Shown here piece by piece: positions 18,514 to 26,648 of a DNA stretch of 64,000 bases. Within the stretch, counting starts at the first letter, position 1, and every line of letters begins with the position of its first letter. The notes under the pieces are model-generated. The model saw only the letters and a program-made list of their open reading frames with translations, was not told the DNA's origin and made no database searches. The position numbers and the translations under genes were made by a program. The stretch is from Mycolicibacter longobardus (lineage in GTDB: Bacteria > Actinomycetota > Actinomycetes > Mycobacteriales > Mycobacteriaceae). The stretch spans positions 45,225 to 109,224 of the forward strand of contig NZ_LQPG01000035.1 of the NCBI RefSeq assembly GCF_002102265.1. The letters run 5' to 3'.

Positions 18514-18821
18514 CAACGTCTCCCAGAGTTGTCGATCACAGGTCGAGCCCAAGTTCGTAGAAGAAGGCCCAACTGGGTGAATTCATGCAAGTGCCCGCCG
18601 GGGTCCATGGCGTTGACCGCCCCCACCAGGCGAATTACCAGCAGCGCCCCGAGCACACCGATCGGCACACCCACCCAGTAGGACACCGCGCGCGTGACGA
18701 TCACGCCGAACAGCAGTGCGCCGATCAGGCAGATCATCGACGGCATCCGCCACCGCAGTCCCAGGATCGTCCATTCGACATCGACCTGGTCGACATCGTT
18801 GAACACGCGAAACGCCTTCAC
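18513..18821 (-). CDS. VirB3/PrgI-like small membrane protein
   Basis: This 102-residue protein has two adjacent transmembrane segments at about 28-47 and 49-68 and short cytosolic tails. VirB3 and PrgI proteins have this shape and are encoded directly upstream of VirB4, as here, with a TGATG junction. The GTG at 18821 is preferred over TTG 18824 because it is better spaced from AAGGGGGG. Confidence 0.72.
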   Translation of the reverse strand: MKAFRVFNDVDQVDVEWTILGLRWRMPSMICLIGALLFGVIVTRAVSYWVGVPIGVLGALLVIRLVGAVNAMDPGGHLHEFTQLGLLLRTWARPVIDNSGRR

Positions 18822-18851
18822 CAACCCCCCTTTTTAGTCCTTGTGGGCTCG

Positions 18852-19223
18852 TCAGTTCATCAGCCCGCCAAAGACATCCAAGACGATGTCGGTAATCGGA
18901 TACGCCGACACGATCAGGCCCAGCGCGAGCGCGAAGTGCGTCAGTTCATCGACCAGCTTCTTCTTCTGTCCGCCACCGCCACCGCCACCACCGCCCGGGC
19001 CTGAGGGTTGCCCTCCGGACTTCTCGGTGTAGACGCCGAAGACCTTCCACCCGAACCAGCCGGTGGTCACGATGCACAGGATCGCTTGGCCCTTGAGGAC
19101 TATCCTCATGATCGCCCCGTTGGAGGTGCCGTCGCCGGCGCTGCTGATGTCTGCGAGGACACGCACCGATCCGGACGGGGCGTTCGCCAGCAGCGACATG
19201 GTCTGGTAGAGCAGTGTCATCAT
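18852..19223 (-). CDS. VirB2/TrbC-like small membrane protein, possible pilin
   Basis: This 123-residue protein has two hydrophobic segments (about 38-62 and 95-118). They are separated by a flexible loop with nine consecutive Gly residues and a KKK cluster. Two membrane helices with a short positively charged loop, first in a VirB3-VirB4-VirB6 gene order, fit a VirB2/TrbC-type subunit, although the loop is longer and more Gly-rich than usual. The ATG has GGGAGGG upstream. It is the first gene of the leftward type IV/ESX run and faces the C-rich non-coding region. Confidence 0.6.
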   Translation of the reverse strand: MMTLLYQTMSLLANAPSGSVRVLADISSAGDGTSNGAIMRIVLKGQAILCIVTTGWFGWKVFGVYTEKSGGQPSGPGGGGGGGGGQKKKLVDELTHFALALGLIVSAYPITDIVLDVFGGLMN

Positions 19224-20046
19224 GAGATTCCCTCCCGAATTCCCTTGGTCCCCTTGCGTCAGCTAACTGCTCCCGACACACCCAACTATCTGGGGTTATC
19301 GCGAAAGTAACACGCACACAAAGCCGATTTGAGCGGCGAAACATGCCGACCCCGAAAACTTCGCCGCCTAATGCCTCCGGCCCTCGGCGCAGCTCCAGTC
19401 GGACGGAATACGCCGGGCATAGCACGTCTTCGCCCGCCGGGCCCTGGGCCGGCCCAGGCAAACCCTCAACCCCCAGTCGCGGCCGACGATCTCCGGCGTC
19501 GCATCGACACCGGCCACTGAACCCCGCCACCGGTCTGACGAGCCGTACCGCCCTGTGCGGCGCACCGCAAGACCGCGTCGGTGCATGCCCCACAAACGGC
19601 CCGCCTGCTGGGGTCCAGCGCCCACGGGCCGCCCACGGCCAGGCCCTGACCCGAAACGTCCCCGAGGCCTCCCCCGATACGGCCCGAGACAACAGCCCGC
19701 AGGCTATTGCCCTCCACGTTCGCGCCCCTGACTGCGCCCCGGCACACCCCCATCCCCTGCCCCCGCGTGCGCCCAGCCCGTGGACTGCCACACCGCCCTC
19801 AGCCTGCACCGTTGATGCACCACCGCTCCCCCACTGCGGCCCTGGTCCCGCCACAGGCTGGCCGCGGTCCCTGACCTTCACCCGCCCCGGCCCCGGCCCC
19901 GGCCTAGCTTGCGCGCCGTGTACATAACCCGGTCAGCGCTACCCCCCGCCGCCACCGAAGCCCTGCCGCAGCCCAGGCCCGAGAAAAGCCCCACCTCGCC
20001 GCGTCGCGGCCGAAGACGTGGTTATCCACGTCTTACTCTCGGCATC
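19224..20046. other. C-rich non-coding region between divergent genes
   Basis: About 820 bases lie between the leftward pilin-like gene and the rightward gene at 20047. Reading frames here have no gene-like composition. The + strand is strongly C-biased from about 19400 to 19980, with CCCCGG runs at 19884-19904. Such long skewed gaps beside type IV genes are candidates for an origin of transfer or a structured regulatory RNA, but I find no nick-site motif that I recognise. Confidence 0.5.
20013..20034. promoter_or_regulatory. Inverted repeat before the gene at 20047
   Basis: AAGACGTGG and CCACGTCTT form a perfect nine-base inverted repeat around TTAT, ending 13 bases before the ATG. TACTCT at 20034-20039 could be a -10 hexamer for a leaderless transcript starting near 20047. 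An operator overlapping the promoter is the simplest reading. Confidence 0.5.
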
Positions 20047-20775
20047 ATGAAGGCATACATCTACGCCAGCCCGGCCGGCGCAGAGGCGGGTGTGCTGTCG
20101 CAATGCTTCATCGACTTCGCCGAACTGTCGCGCCGTGGATTCCTCACCAAGGACTCCACGGTGTGGGCGAACGCCGAGGCGCCGCACGCCAGTTTCTGGG
20201 CGCTGACCAACCGCAGTCAGTACGTCTACGTCCATCGCAGCACCGAGCCCGGCTACGCCCGCCTCACCTCCGGACGCATCCGATGGGCGCGCACGTTCGA
20301 TGACACCACCAAGAATTTCGAGGTCGACCTAGATACCAAATCCATTCCCGGAGAACCCGATAAGCACCTGACATTGATCGTCAAACATCGAATGCCCGGG
20401 CAAACCGTGAAAATCATCGACGAGTCGCGACGGGATTCACAAACTGGTGGCAGCTTCACCAAGGGGCAGCTCACCGTCATCGACCTACCCGCCTACATCC
20501 CCGACGTCGATCCTGAGCCGCCCAGCGAGTTCGAGATCAACCATGCCCGCTACCACGGCGTGAACCACATGATGTCCACGCTCGACGCCGACAACGCGGA
20601 CCTGGTACGCCGGCATTTGCACCTCTATGAGTTCGACATTGACGACGGCGACATCGCAAAGCTCAACGAGTACCTCGACGTCATCGAGAACTACGCAGGC
20701 CGCTACGCCCAGGTCCTCTACAGTCGTCTCGCTGAAGCCAACGCCGCCGGCGAACCGACACCGGTCAGCGCCTAA
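20047..20775 (+). CDS. Hypothetical protein between type IV and ESX genes
   Basis: This 242-residue soluble protein is not a family that I recognise. The N-terminal half is beta-rich (MKAYIYASPAGAEAGVLSQC, SQYVYVHRSTEPGYARLTSG). The C-terminal third is helical and acidic (LVRRHLHLYEFDIDDGDIAK). It has no signal peptide. It is the only rightward gene in a 23-kb leftward block, with its own promoter and inverted repeat, so it may be expressed under different conditions from the secretion genes. It converges on eccC. The ATG at 20047 is chosen because upstream in-frame sequence is Pro/Arg-rich and non-coding in look. Confidence 0.75.
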   Translation: MKAYIYASPAGAEAGVLSQCFIDFAELSRRGFLTKDSTVWANAEAPHASFWALTNRSQYVYVHRSTEPGYARLTSGRIRWARTFDDTTKNFEVDLDTKSIPGEPDKHLTLIVKHRMPGQTVKIIDESRRDSQTGGSFTKGQLTVIDLPAYIPDVDPEPPSEFEINHARYHGVNHMMSTLDADNADLVRRHLHLYEFDIDDGDIAKLNEYLDVIENYAGRYAQVLYSRLAEANAAGEPTPVSA

Positions 20776-20859
20776 CCAATCCGCCTCAGCTGCAACGGCC
20801 CCCGCTATCTCACCCGCACGAGCGTGGTGGCATAACGAGGGCCGTCAGCGCACCGTGGG

Positions 20860-23800
20860 CTACCGCTGGACGTTGTCCTCGTCCCAGGGCCGCGCCAAGC
20901 CGATCTGCACGACCTCGGGCTTCATGTCCATCGGATCCACGACCGCTGCCTGCCCAGGACGACGCAGGGCGAACTTGATACCACTGTTAGGCCAGATGGT
21001 GCCCTCCGCCGCCGGACCGGACAGCATCAACGTGGTGCTGTTGGCCTCTCCCAGCGCCTTGTAGAGCTTGTTCGTCTGCCGCATACCTCCGAATCCCTGC
21101 GCGGGACCCGTTGCGTAGACGTGCAAGCCAAGGTCGTTGCGCGACATCAGCTCTAGCAGCGGATCCAGCGGGGAATTGACCGAGAACCCGGCACCGGTGA
21201 ACGACAACACGTTGTCGACGAAGACGAACACCTCCGGGCCGGTGTACCAGCTGCGGTTGCGTACCGCCTCAGCCGAGAGCTGCGCGCCCTGGTCGAGGCT
21301 CGGGAACCGCGGCTCGATAGCCTCCTTCACCTTGGCGACAGCATCGGGCAACGAGTTCTTGTCGGCGTAGGCCATCAGATAGCCATTCTCGGCGAGCTTC
21401 TCCTGCTCGGTGAGCAGGTCATAGCGCGACTCGATGATCACTATCTGAGCTTCCTCGGGGGTGAACTGCTGCACGACCGAGTTGATCAAGGCCCGCAGCA
21501 GGGTTGTCTTGCCCGACTTGGTATCCCCGACGGCCAGCAGGTGCGGAGAGGTGTGATCGGGCACGGTGATCACCCGCAGGTCCTCGGTGCTGATCGCGAA
21601 CGGCAGATGCCGGTCCAGCGCGAATCGCCGACCAGGAACCTGCGGCGTCGACGCAGCGATCTGCTGGGCGTAGCCGTGGTAAAGATCCCAGATGATCTGG
21701 TAGTCGATCTTCGGCGGCGCCGGCCGGACCTGCACGGCGCGCCGCTCCGGCTCCGGGTAGCGTGCTTGCATTGCGGCCACGAAACGCCCGATTCCCGCCG
21801 AGTAGTTGGCTCGATTGTCGTACTTGGCCATGCCGCGTTCCTCGCCGATGGCCTCGATGGCCTCGAACTGCGGAACGACGATGCGGGCTTCGAGCATCCG
21901 GGTGAAGTCGATGCATCGGCCCGGCTGATCACTGGGCAGGCCGACCACCATGGCCTTGGTCGCGCCGGTCACGAACGACTCGTTGGGGTCTTGAACCGCC
22001 AGGTGGATGGTCGTGCCGAAGAACCGGTGCATCTTCATCGGGATCTCTGCGTTGGCCTGCGCAGTCACCACCACGTGCAGTCCGTAGCGGGCACCGCCTT
22101 CCAGCAGTCGCAGCAGTGATTCCTTGGCGCCCTCGTTGTCGGCGAGGTACCCAGTGAAGCCGTCGAACACCAGGAACATGTGTCCATACGGGTCCCCCTC
22201 GGTCGGAGCCTTCGCCCGGTCGGCGAAGTAATCGTCGAGTGTGGCCACCCGGCGCCGCCCGAACTCCCTCTCACGGATCGCCAGCACTCGGAAGAACTCT
22301 CCGATGAACCGGTTGATCGCGTCTTCGTCGATCTTCTGGGTGTACCCACCGACGTTGGGCATTTCCGCCATCTCCGACAGTTTCGCCCCGGAGTAGTCGA
22401 TGATGTAGAACGAGCAGAACTGCGGCGAATATGCCTGTGCGGCACCACCAATGATCGCCTCGACCGCCGTTGACCGACCAGACCCGGCCTGTCCCACGAT
22501 GCGAATGTGAGCCCCGGAGTCCTCCGGCCGGATCACGTACGGCACACGGGCGTGCTCGAACGGCGCGTCGGTGATACCGATCTGGAATTCCAGGCGCTGC
22601 GATCCCGCAGGGGCCACCTTCACGTCGGCGTAGCTGATGGGTCCCCGCAGAGTGGGTTGCCACAGCTGCAATGCTTTGATGTCCTGGAACTGCCCGATCC
22701 GATCGATGAGGGCATCCTTCATCTTCGGCAGGTCGTCGAGATCACCCACGATGGGCGCGACTTCCCCACGCTTCGCGTCGGATTCGACATCCTCATGACT
22801 ACTGAATGCGTTCTGCAGGGTGAAATCAGACAGGCGGTCCTTGCGTCCGGCGCCCCGCGACGCAGCCTCGTGACGCTTCGCCGCCTCCCGGGTCGGCGCG
22901 ATGTAGGGCTGCTCGACGTTGAACCCCTGGAAGCGCACCCGCTCGGGGTCGTCGGGGTTCTTGCGGGTTTTGCGCAGCGCGATGGCCTGGCCTTCACCCA
23001 TCGGCAACGATGCCGCCTCGTCGGTACCGATCACGCCACGCGAGCTGCCAGTGTCGCTGGCCCGCAGCGAGATACCGAAGGTGATGTGGTTCTGAAGATC
23101 ACGCAGCAGCGTCATATCCACCACCTGCGAGCACGGCCACACATGGATGCCCCAACCACGCCCGACCGTACCGATCCGGATGAACACCCGCAGCACATCA
23201 GGGTTCATCTGCATGTACTCCCGGAACTCATCCATGATGACGAACAGCTCCGGCAGCGGCGGGAACTTGTCCGGGTTCTTGGCCCGCTTTTTGCGGTACT
23301 CGACGATGTCCTTGCAGTCGTATTCATCCATCAGCAGCTCGCGCCGGCGGATCTCGCCCTCGAGGACAACACCGGTGCGGGCAACCAGATCGGCGGCGTT
23401 ATCGAGGTTGCTGATGTTGGCCGTCACGTGTGGCATCCGCTCGAAGCGCCGGAATGCGGTCCCGCCCTTGAAGTCCATCAGGATCAGGTTGATCTTGTCG
23501 GGCCCGAACGTCGTGCACAGCGACCCGACCAGCCCCATCAGCAGGAAGCTCTTGCCGGAGCCCGTCATACCCTGGATAACGCCGTGCGGGCCGGTGCCAC
23601 GCAACGACGCTTCAGCGAAGTCCATCTTGAACACTTCCGAGGTGACCGACTTCCCGTCGTGCACGAAGCCGACCGGGATCTCGAAGTGAGAGTCGATCGC
23701 GTTAGCCTCCCACTGCGCCCGGGGGTCCCATGTCTCGAGGTCCTTGATTCCCAGCACGTCGAAGTAGCTCTGCTTGGTGCCCGACACCTCGACATCGCCA

Positions 23801-25056
23801 CCGCGGTCGTCGCGGGACCAATTCGGCGGCCGGAACCGGCTCATCTTCTGGGCAATCACCCTCGCCTGGGTCACCGACAGTGCATCAGCGTGAGCCAACC
23901 GCATCTGCCGTGGCGTCGCGAACTCCCCGTTCGCCGACACATGGAAGCGGCCCTGCTTGTTCGTCAACGACTCACTGGGAGCATTGAGTACGACAAACGT
24001 GGTCTGCGCCCGAGTCCACCCAGGAGGCAGCGACACATCGTGGCTCGGGGTGTCGACGAACACGATCAGGTGCGTTCCCTCGCTCGCCGACGACCCCGTG
24101 TCGGCGACGAACTCAGCCACCGACTCCCATGCGTAACGCGCCGAACCGGCCTTGTCGTTACGCCGCGGGTCCTGGTTGTTGGGCAACCACTTCATCCAGT
24201 CCCACTGCGACCGCACGCCGGCCTCGCAGATGATCCCAATCGCCAGATCGTTGGGCGAGTGGTTATAGGCCAGCGAGCACACCATCGCCCGACCCAGCGC
24301 CAGAGTGTTCGCAACGGACTTCGCCGCAGCCTCCGGCGTCGCGGCCGGGTCACCCCGGAAGCTGTAGGCCTCCTGCTCAGCCAAGCTGATCCCCAGCGGG
24401 CAGTTGGTGATGAACTTCTGCGTGCGCAGGAACCGCCGGAACGCCCCAGCGGTCACCGGCTCGAGGCGCTCTGGAATCTCGGTCCCCGGCTCAACGATGC
24501 TCGGCAGCAACTTCGTGATACCCACACCGATTCTGCTGGTGAGCCAGGCACGCAACGCTTCCGGCGCGTCCTTCTCCTGCTTGCCTGGCAACAGCTTGGA
24601 GTCCCCCGGCCGAATCGACCACATACCGGGCAGACCGGCACGTGAGGCCAACATCAACGGATGCGGGTAGGTCATCGTGTGCAGCCGGTGGATTCCCTCA
24701 CCGACATGGTGCGCGATAGTGCGCTGCTCCCGCAGCTTGAGCTGATAGTTGCTGCGGGTGGAGTCGATGTCGGTCATCGGTCCGCCACCGTGACCGCCGG
24801 TGCCCAGGTAGGCCATCGACATCATCATCATGCCCAACGGCATCATCAGCATGCGCGGTGACATCTGACCGGCGCCGGTCGCGAACATCATCACCACGAA
24901 CAGCAGCATGATGCCGACGATCAGCAGCGGCGCGAGCCGCAGAATCAGCGGCCCCTTCTTCTGCTCGGGCAGCGGATCCGGCGGTGGGACGTCGATCGTG
25001 GCGTTGCTCAGCTCCGGAATCTGCCGGGGCGGCGTCTTGATGGTAGTTGTGGCCAT
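20860..25056 (-). CDS. eccC: EccC, fused EccCab FtsK/SpoIIIE-type ATPase
   Basis: This 1398-residue motor of the ESX system is made as one chain. Two transmembrane segments lie at about 36-85, followed by three FtsK/SpoIIIE ATPase domains. The P-loops are GMTGSGKSF (K502), GQAGSGRST (Arg 861 in place of Lys) and GDTKSGKTT (K1183). Walker B-like strands are ELFVIMDEF, MFLVFDGF and EVFVFVDN. EccC recognises substrate signals on its last ATPase domain and powers export. It lies downstream of eccA and eccB. The Arg in the second P-loop suggests that domain has weak or no ATP hydrolysis. Confidence 0.96.
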   Translation of the reverse strand: MATTTIKTPPRQIPELSNATIDVPPPDPLPEQKKGPLILRLAPLLIVGIMLLFVVMMFATGAGQMSPRMLMMPLGMMMMSMAYLGTGGHGGGPMTDIDSTRSNYQLKLREQRTIAHHVGEGIHRLHTMTYPHPLMLASRAGLPGMWSIRPGDSKLLPGKQEKDAPEALRAWLTSRIGVGITKLLPSIVEPGTEIPERLEPVTAGAFRRFLRTQKFITNCPLGISLAEQEAYSFRGDPAATPEAAAKSVANTLALGRAMVCSLAYNHSPNDLAIGIICEAGVRSQWDWMKWLPNNQDPRRNDKAGSARYAWESVAEFVADTGSSASEGTHLIVFVDTPSHDVSLPPGWTRAQTTFVVLNAPSESLTNKQGRFHVSANGEFATPRQMRLAHADALSVTQARVIAQKMSRFRPPNWSRDDRGGDVEVSGTKQSYFDVLGIKDLETWDPRAQWEANAIDSHFEIPVGFVHDGKSVTSEVFKMDFAEASLRGTGPHGVIQGMTGSGKSFLLMGLVGSLCTTFGPDKINLILMDFKGGTAFRRFERMPHVTANISNLDNAADLVARTGVVLEGEIRRRELLMDEYDCKDIVEYRKKRAKNPDKFPPLPELFVIMDEFREYMQMNPDVLRVFIRIGTVGRGWGIHVWPCSQVVDMTLLRDLQNHITFGISLRASDTGSSRGVIGTDEAASLPMGEGQAIALRKTRKNPDDPERVRFQGFNVEQPYIAPTREAAKRHEAASRGAGRKDRLSDFTLQNAFSSHEDVESDAKRGEVAPIVGDLDDLPKMKDALIDRIGQFQDIKALQLWQPTLRGPISYADVKVAPAGSQRLEFQIGITDAPFEHARVPYVIRPEDSGAHIRIVGQAGSGRSTAVEAIIGGAAQAYSPQFCSFYIIDYSGAKLSEMAEMPNVGGYTQKIDEDAINRFIGEFFRVLAIREREFGRRRVATLDDYFADRAKAPTEGDPYGHMFLVFDGFTGYLADNEGAKESLLRLLEGGARYGLHVVVTAQANAEIPMKMHRFFGTTIHLAVQDPNESFVTGATKAMVVGLPSDQPGRCIDFTRMLEARIVVPQFEAIEAIGEERGMAKYDNRANYSAGIGRFVAAMQARYPEPERRAVQVRPAPPKIDYQIIWDLYHGYAQQIAASTPQVPGRRFALDRHLPFAISTEDLRVITVPDHTSPHLLAVGDTKSGKTTLLRALINSVVQQFTPEEAQIVIIESRYDLLTEQEKLAENGYLMAYADKNSLPDAVAKVKEAIEPRFPSLDQGAQLSAEAVRNRSWYTGPEVFVFVDNVLSFTGAGFSVNSPLDPLLELMSRNDLGLHVYATGPAQGFGGMRQTNKLYKALGEANSTTLMLSGPAAEGTIWPNSGIKFALRRPGQAAVVDPMDMKPEVVQIGLARPWDEDNVQR

Positions 25057-25121
25057 GTTCGGCTCATTCCCCCTGTGTCGTAGCCGGTTTCACGCTGTCA
25101 TCCCCACGCTCGGCGCGCATA

Positions 25122-26648
25122 TCACCCCGGAACATGGTCCGCGCCGGCCAGCGGCGTAGTACGGTCGGTGACCGCCTTCTGATGCAGGTCGTCAGGCAAC
25201 AATTCGTGGTAGGTCATCGCGGCCTGCTTCGACAACGTCGAGCCCGGCGCGTAGAGCTTGGCGATCTGCCACGGGATCGGCAACGGGTCACGCCCCCCGA
25301 TGCCCAGCGCGTGGACCGGCCGGTCATACTTGCCGTCCTCGTCCGGGCCGATGAAGTACCGCACCCCCGTGTCGTCGATCCACAACAACTGTTCATCAGC
25401 GTGCGACGTCGGCGACGCACCCGTCACCCGCACGAACCAGCCCTTACCCGGTGTCATCAACGACGCCGACGCCGTCACCACCGAGCCACTCGATTTGAGC
25501 AGTTGCACAACCTGATTCGCCTTCTCCGGACTCACCGGCAGCGACTCTCCGCTGAGCACCGTCGTCGTGGCCCTCAACGCCTTGGCGTCACGCTCCCACG
25601 ACCAGCACAGCACATGCGGTGAACGGAACGTCGGTGCGCGGTCGGGGTAACGAGCGACATCGATATCGCTGGCCAGCGGAACAGCGGCCAGTGACTCACG
25701 GTCCATCGAAGTGATCTGGTTACTGCCGGTGTTGACCAACAGTTGCGCGACGAACTCGCTGATCGGCTGGACACCCGCCTCCAACGCCGCGTAATACTGC
25801 CGCGTCCCATCGACGGAACTGGTCAGGATCACGTCACCGTTAAGCACCTGCGGCAGCGCCGGATTGACCTGCCCACGGTTGGCGATAAACGGGGTGGTCA
25901 ACGCCGGCGCCGCCGGGATCGCATTGAACAGGCCCTCAGAAATCTGGATCGCGTCAGCAGCCTGCTCCGGAGAAATCCCCAGCGCCGACCGGGTCGCCAT
26001 GTCCTGGGCCCCCACACCCACCCGAGACCCCTTGTTGATCAACCACAACTGCTTGGGATCAGATGCCAGCTTCACGATCACCGCATCGTTGGGCGGCATC
26101 GGGGTCACCGAGGACGACATCGAGTCTGTGCCCGCAAACAGCGTCGTGGTCATACTGTTCGACGTCGTCAGCGACAAGTCCGTCTCGTCGGTATGCCGAT
26201 CGCACACCGTCCACTTCGCCGTCTCGTCGAAACGCTGCGACAGATTGTTCGGCCCCGACGGAACCCCCATCAGGTGCCCCCGCGGCTGTCCGGCCAACGT
26301 ACTGTCCTTGACCACCTTCGGCGTATCGGCCTTGCCCACGATCAACCGCGCCGACGCCAGGTTCGTCACCGGATGCAGCTCACTGTCGTACATCACATAC
26401 ATGCCACCGGATTTGGTGATGATCATGCTGGCGCCGTTCTGGTCGGCGCGCGGCGCGAAGAACGACATGAACAATCCGGCCGCCGGGATCAGCATCGCAA
26501 CGAAACCACCGACGATGAACGTCAATGTCTGCTGCGACAACGGCGACGTCAGCCGCGACGTCGCGCGACTGCTGAACGCCTGCTCGATCTGGCGGACCAG
26601 CATCCGATAGCCCGACAGCTGAATCTTGGTCGTCTGATAACGCGGCAT
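25122..26648 (-). CDS. eccB: EccB, ESX membrane/periplasmic component
   Basis: This 508-residue protein has the EccB layout: a short cytosolic N-terminus with the typical TTKIQLSGYRMLVRQIEQA, one transmembrane segment (about 46-66) and a large periplasmic domain of about 430 residues. In ESX complexes EccB dimers project into the periplasm and contact MycP. The start ATG follows the eccA stop directly (TAAATG), so the genes are co-transcribed. Confidence 0.95.
   Translation of the reverse strand: MPRYQTTKIQLSGYRMLVRQIEQAFSSRATSRLTSPLSQQTLTFIVGGFVAMLIPAAGLFMSFFAPRADQNGASMIITKSGGMYVMYDSELHPVTNLASARLIVGKADTPKVVKDSTLAGQPRGHLMGVPSGPNNLSQRFDETAKWTVCDRHTDETDLSLTTSNSMTTTLFAGTDSMSSSVTPMPPNDAVIVKLASDPKQLWLINKGSRVGVGAQDMATRSALGISPEQAADAIQISEGLFNAIPAAPALTTPFIANRGQVNPALPQVLNGDVILTSSVDGTRQYYAALEAGVQPISEFVAQLLVNTGSNQITSMDRESLAAVPLASDIDVARYPDRAPTFRSPHVLCWSWERDAKALRATTTVLSGESLPVSPEKANQVVQLLKSSGSVVTASASLMTPGKGWFVRVTGASPTSHADEQLLWIDDTGVRYFIGPDEDGKYDRPVHALGIGGRDPLPIPWQIAKLYAPGSTLSKQAAMTYHELLPDDLHQKAVTDRTTPLAGADHVPG

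Noticed and set aside
19343..19927. 194-residue rightward frame in the C-rich gap
   Set aside because: Pro/Thr/Arg-rich low-complexity product, no ribosome-binding site and no homology-like motif; better seen as non-coding.
20022..20030. TTATCCACG resembling a DnaA box
   Set aside because: A single copy inside a larger inverted repeat; no cluster of boxes and no AT-rich region nearby, so no origin call.
22507..24645. 712-residue rightward open frame
   Set aside because: It lies entirely opposite eccC, has Arg/His/Pro-rich shadow composition and no family motifs.
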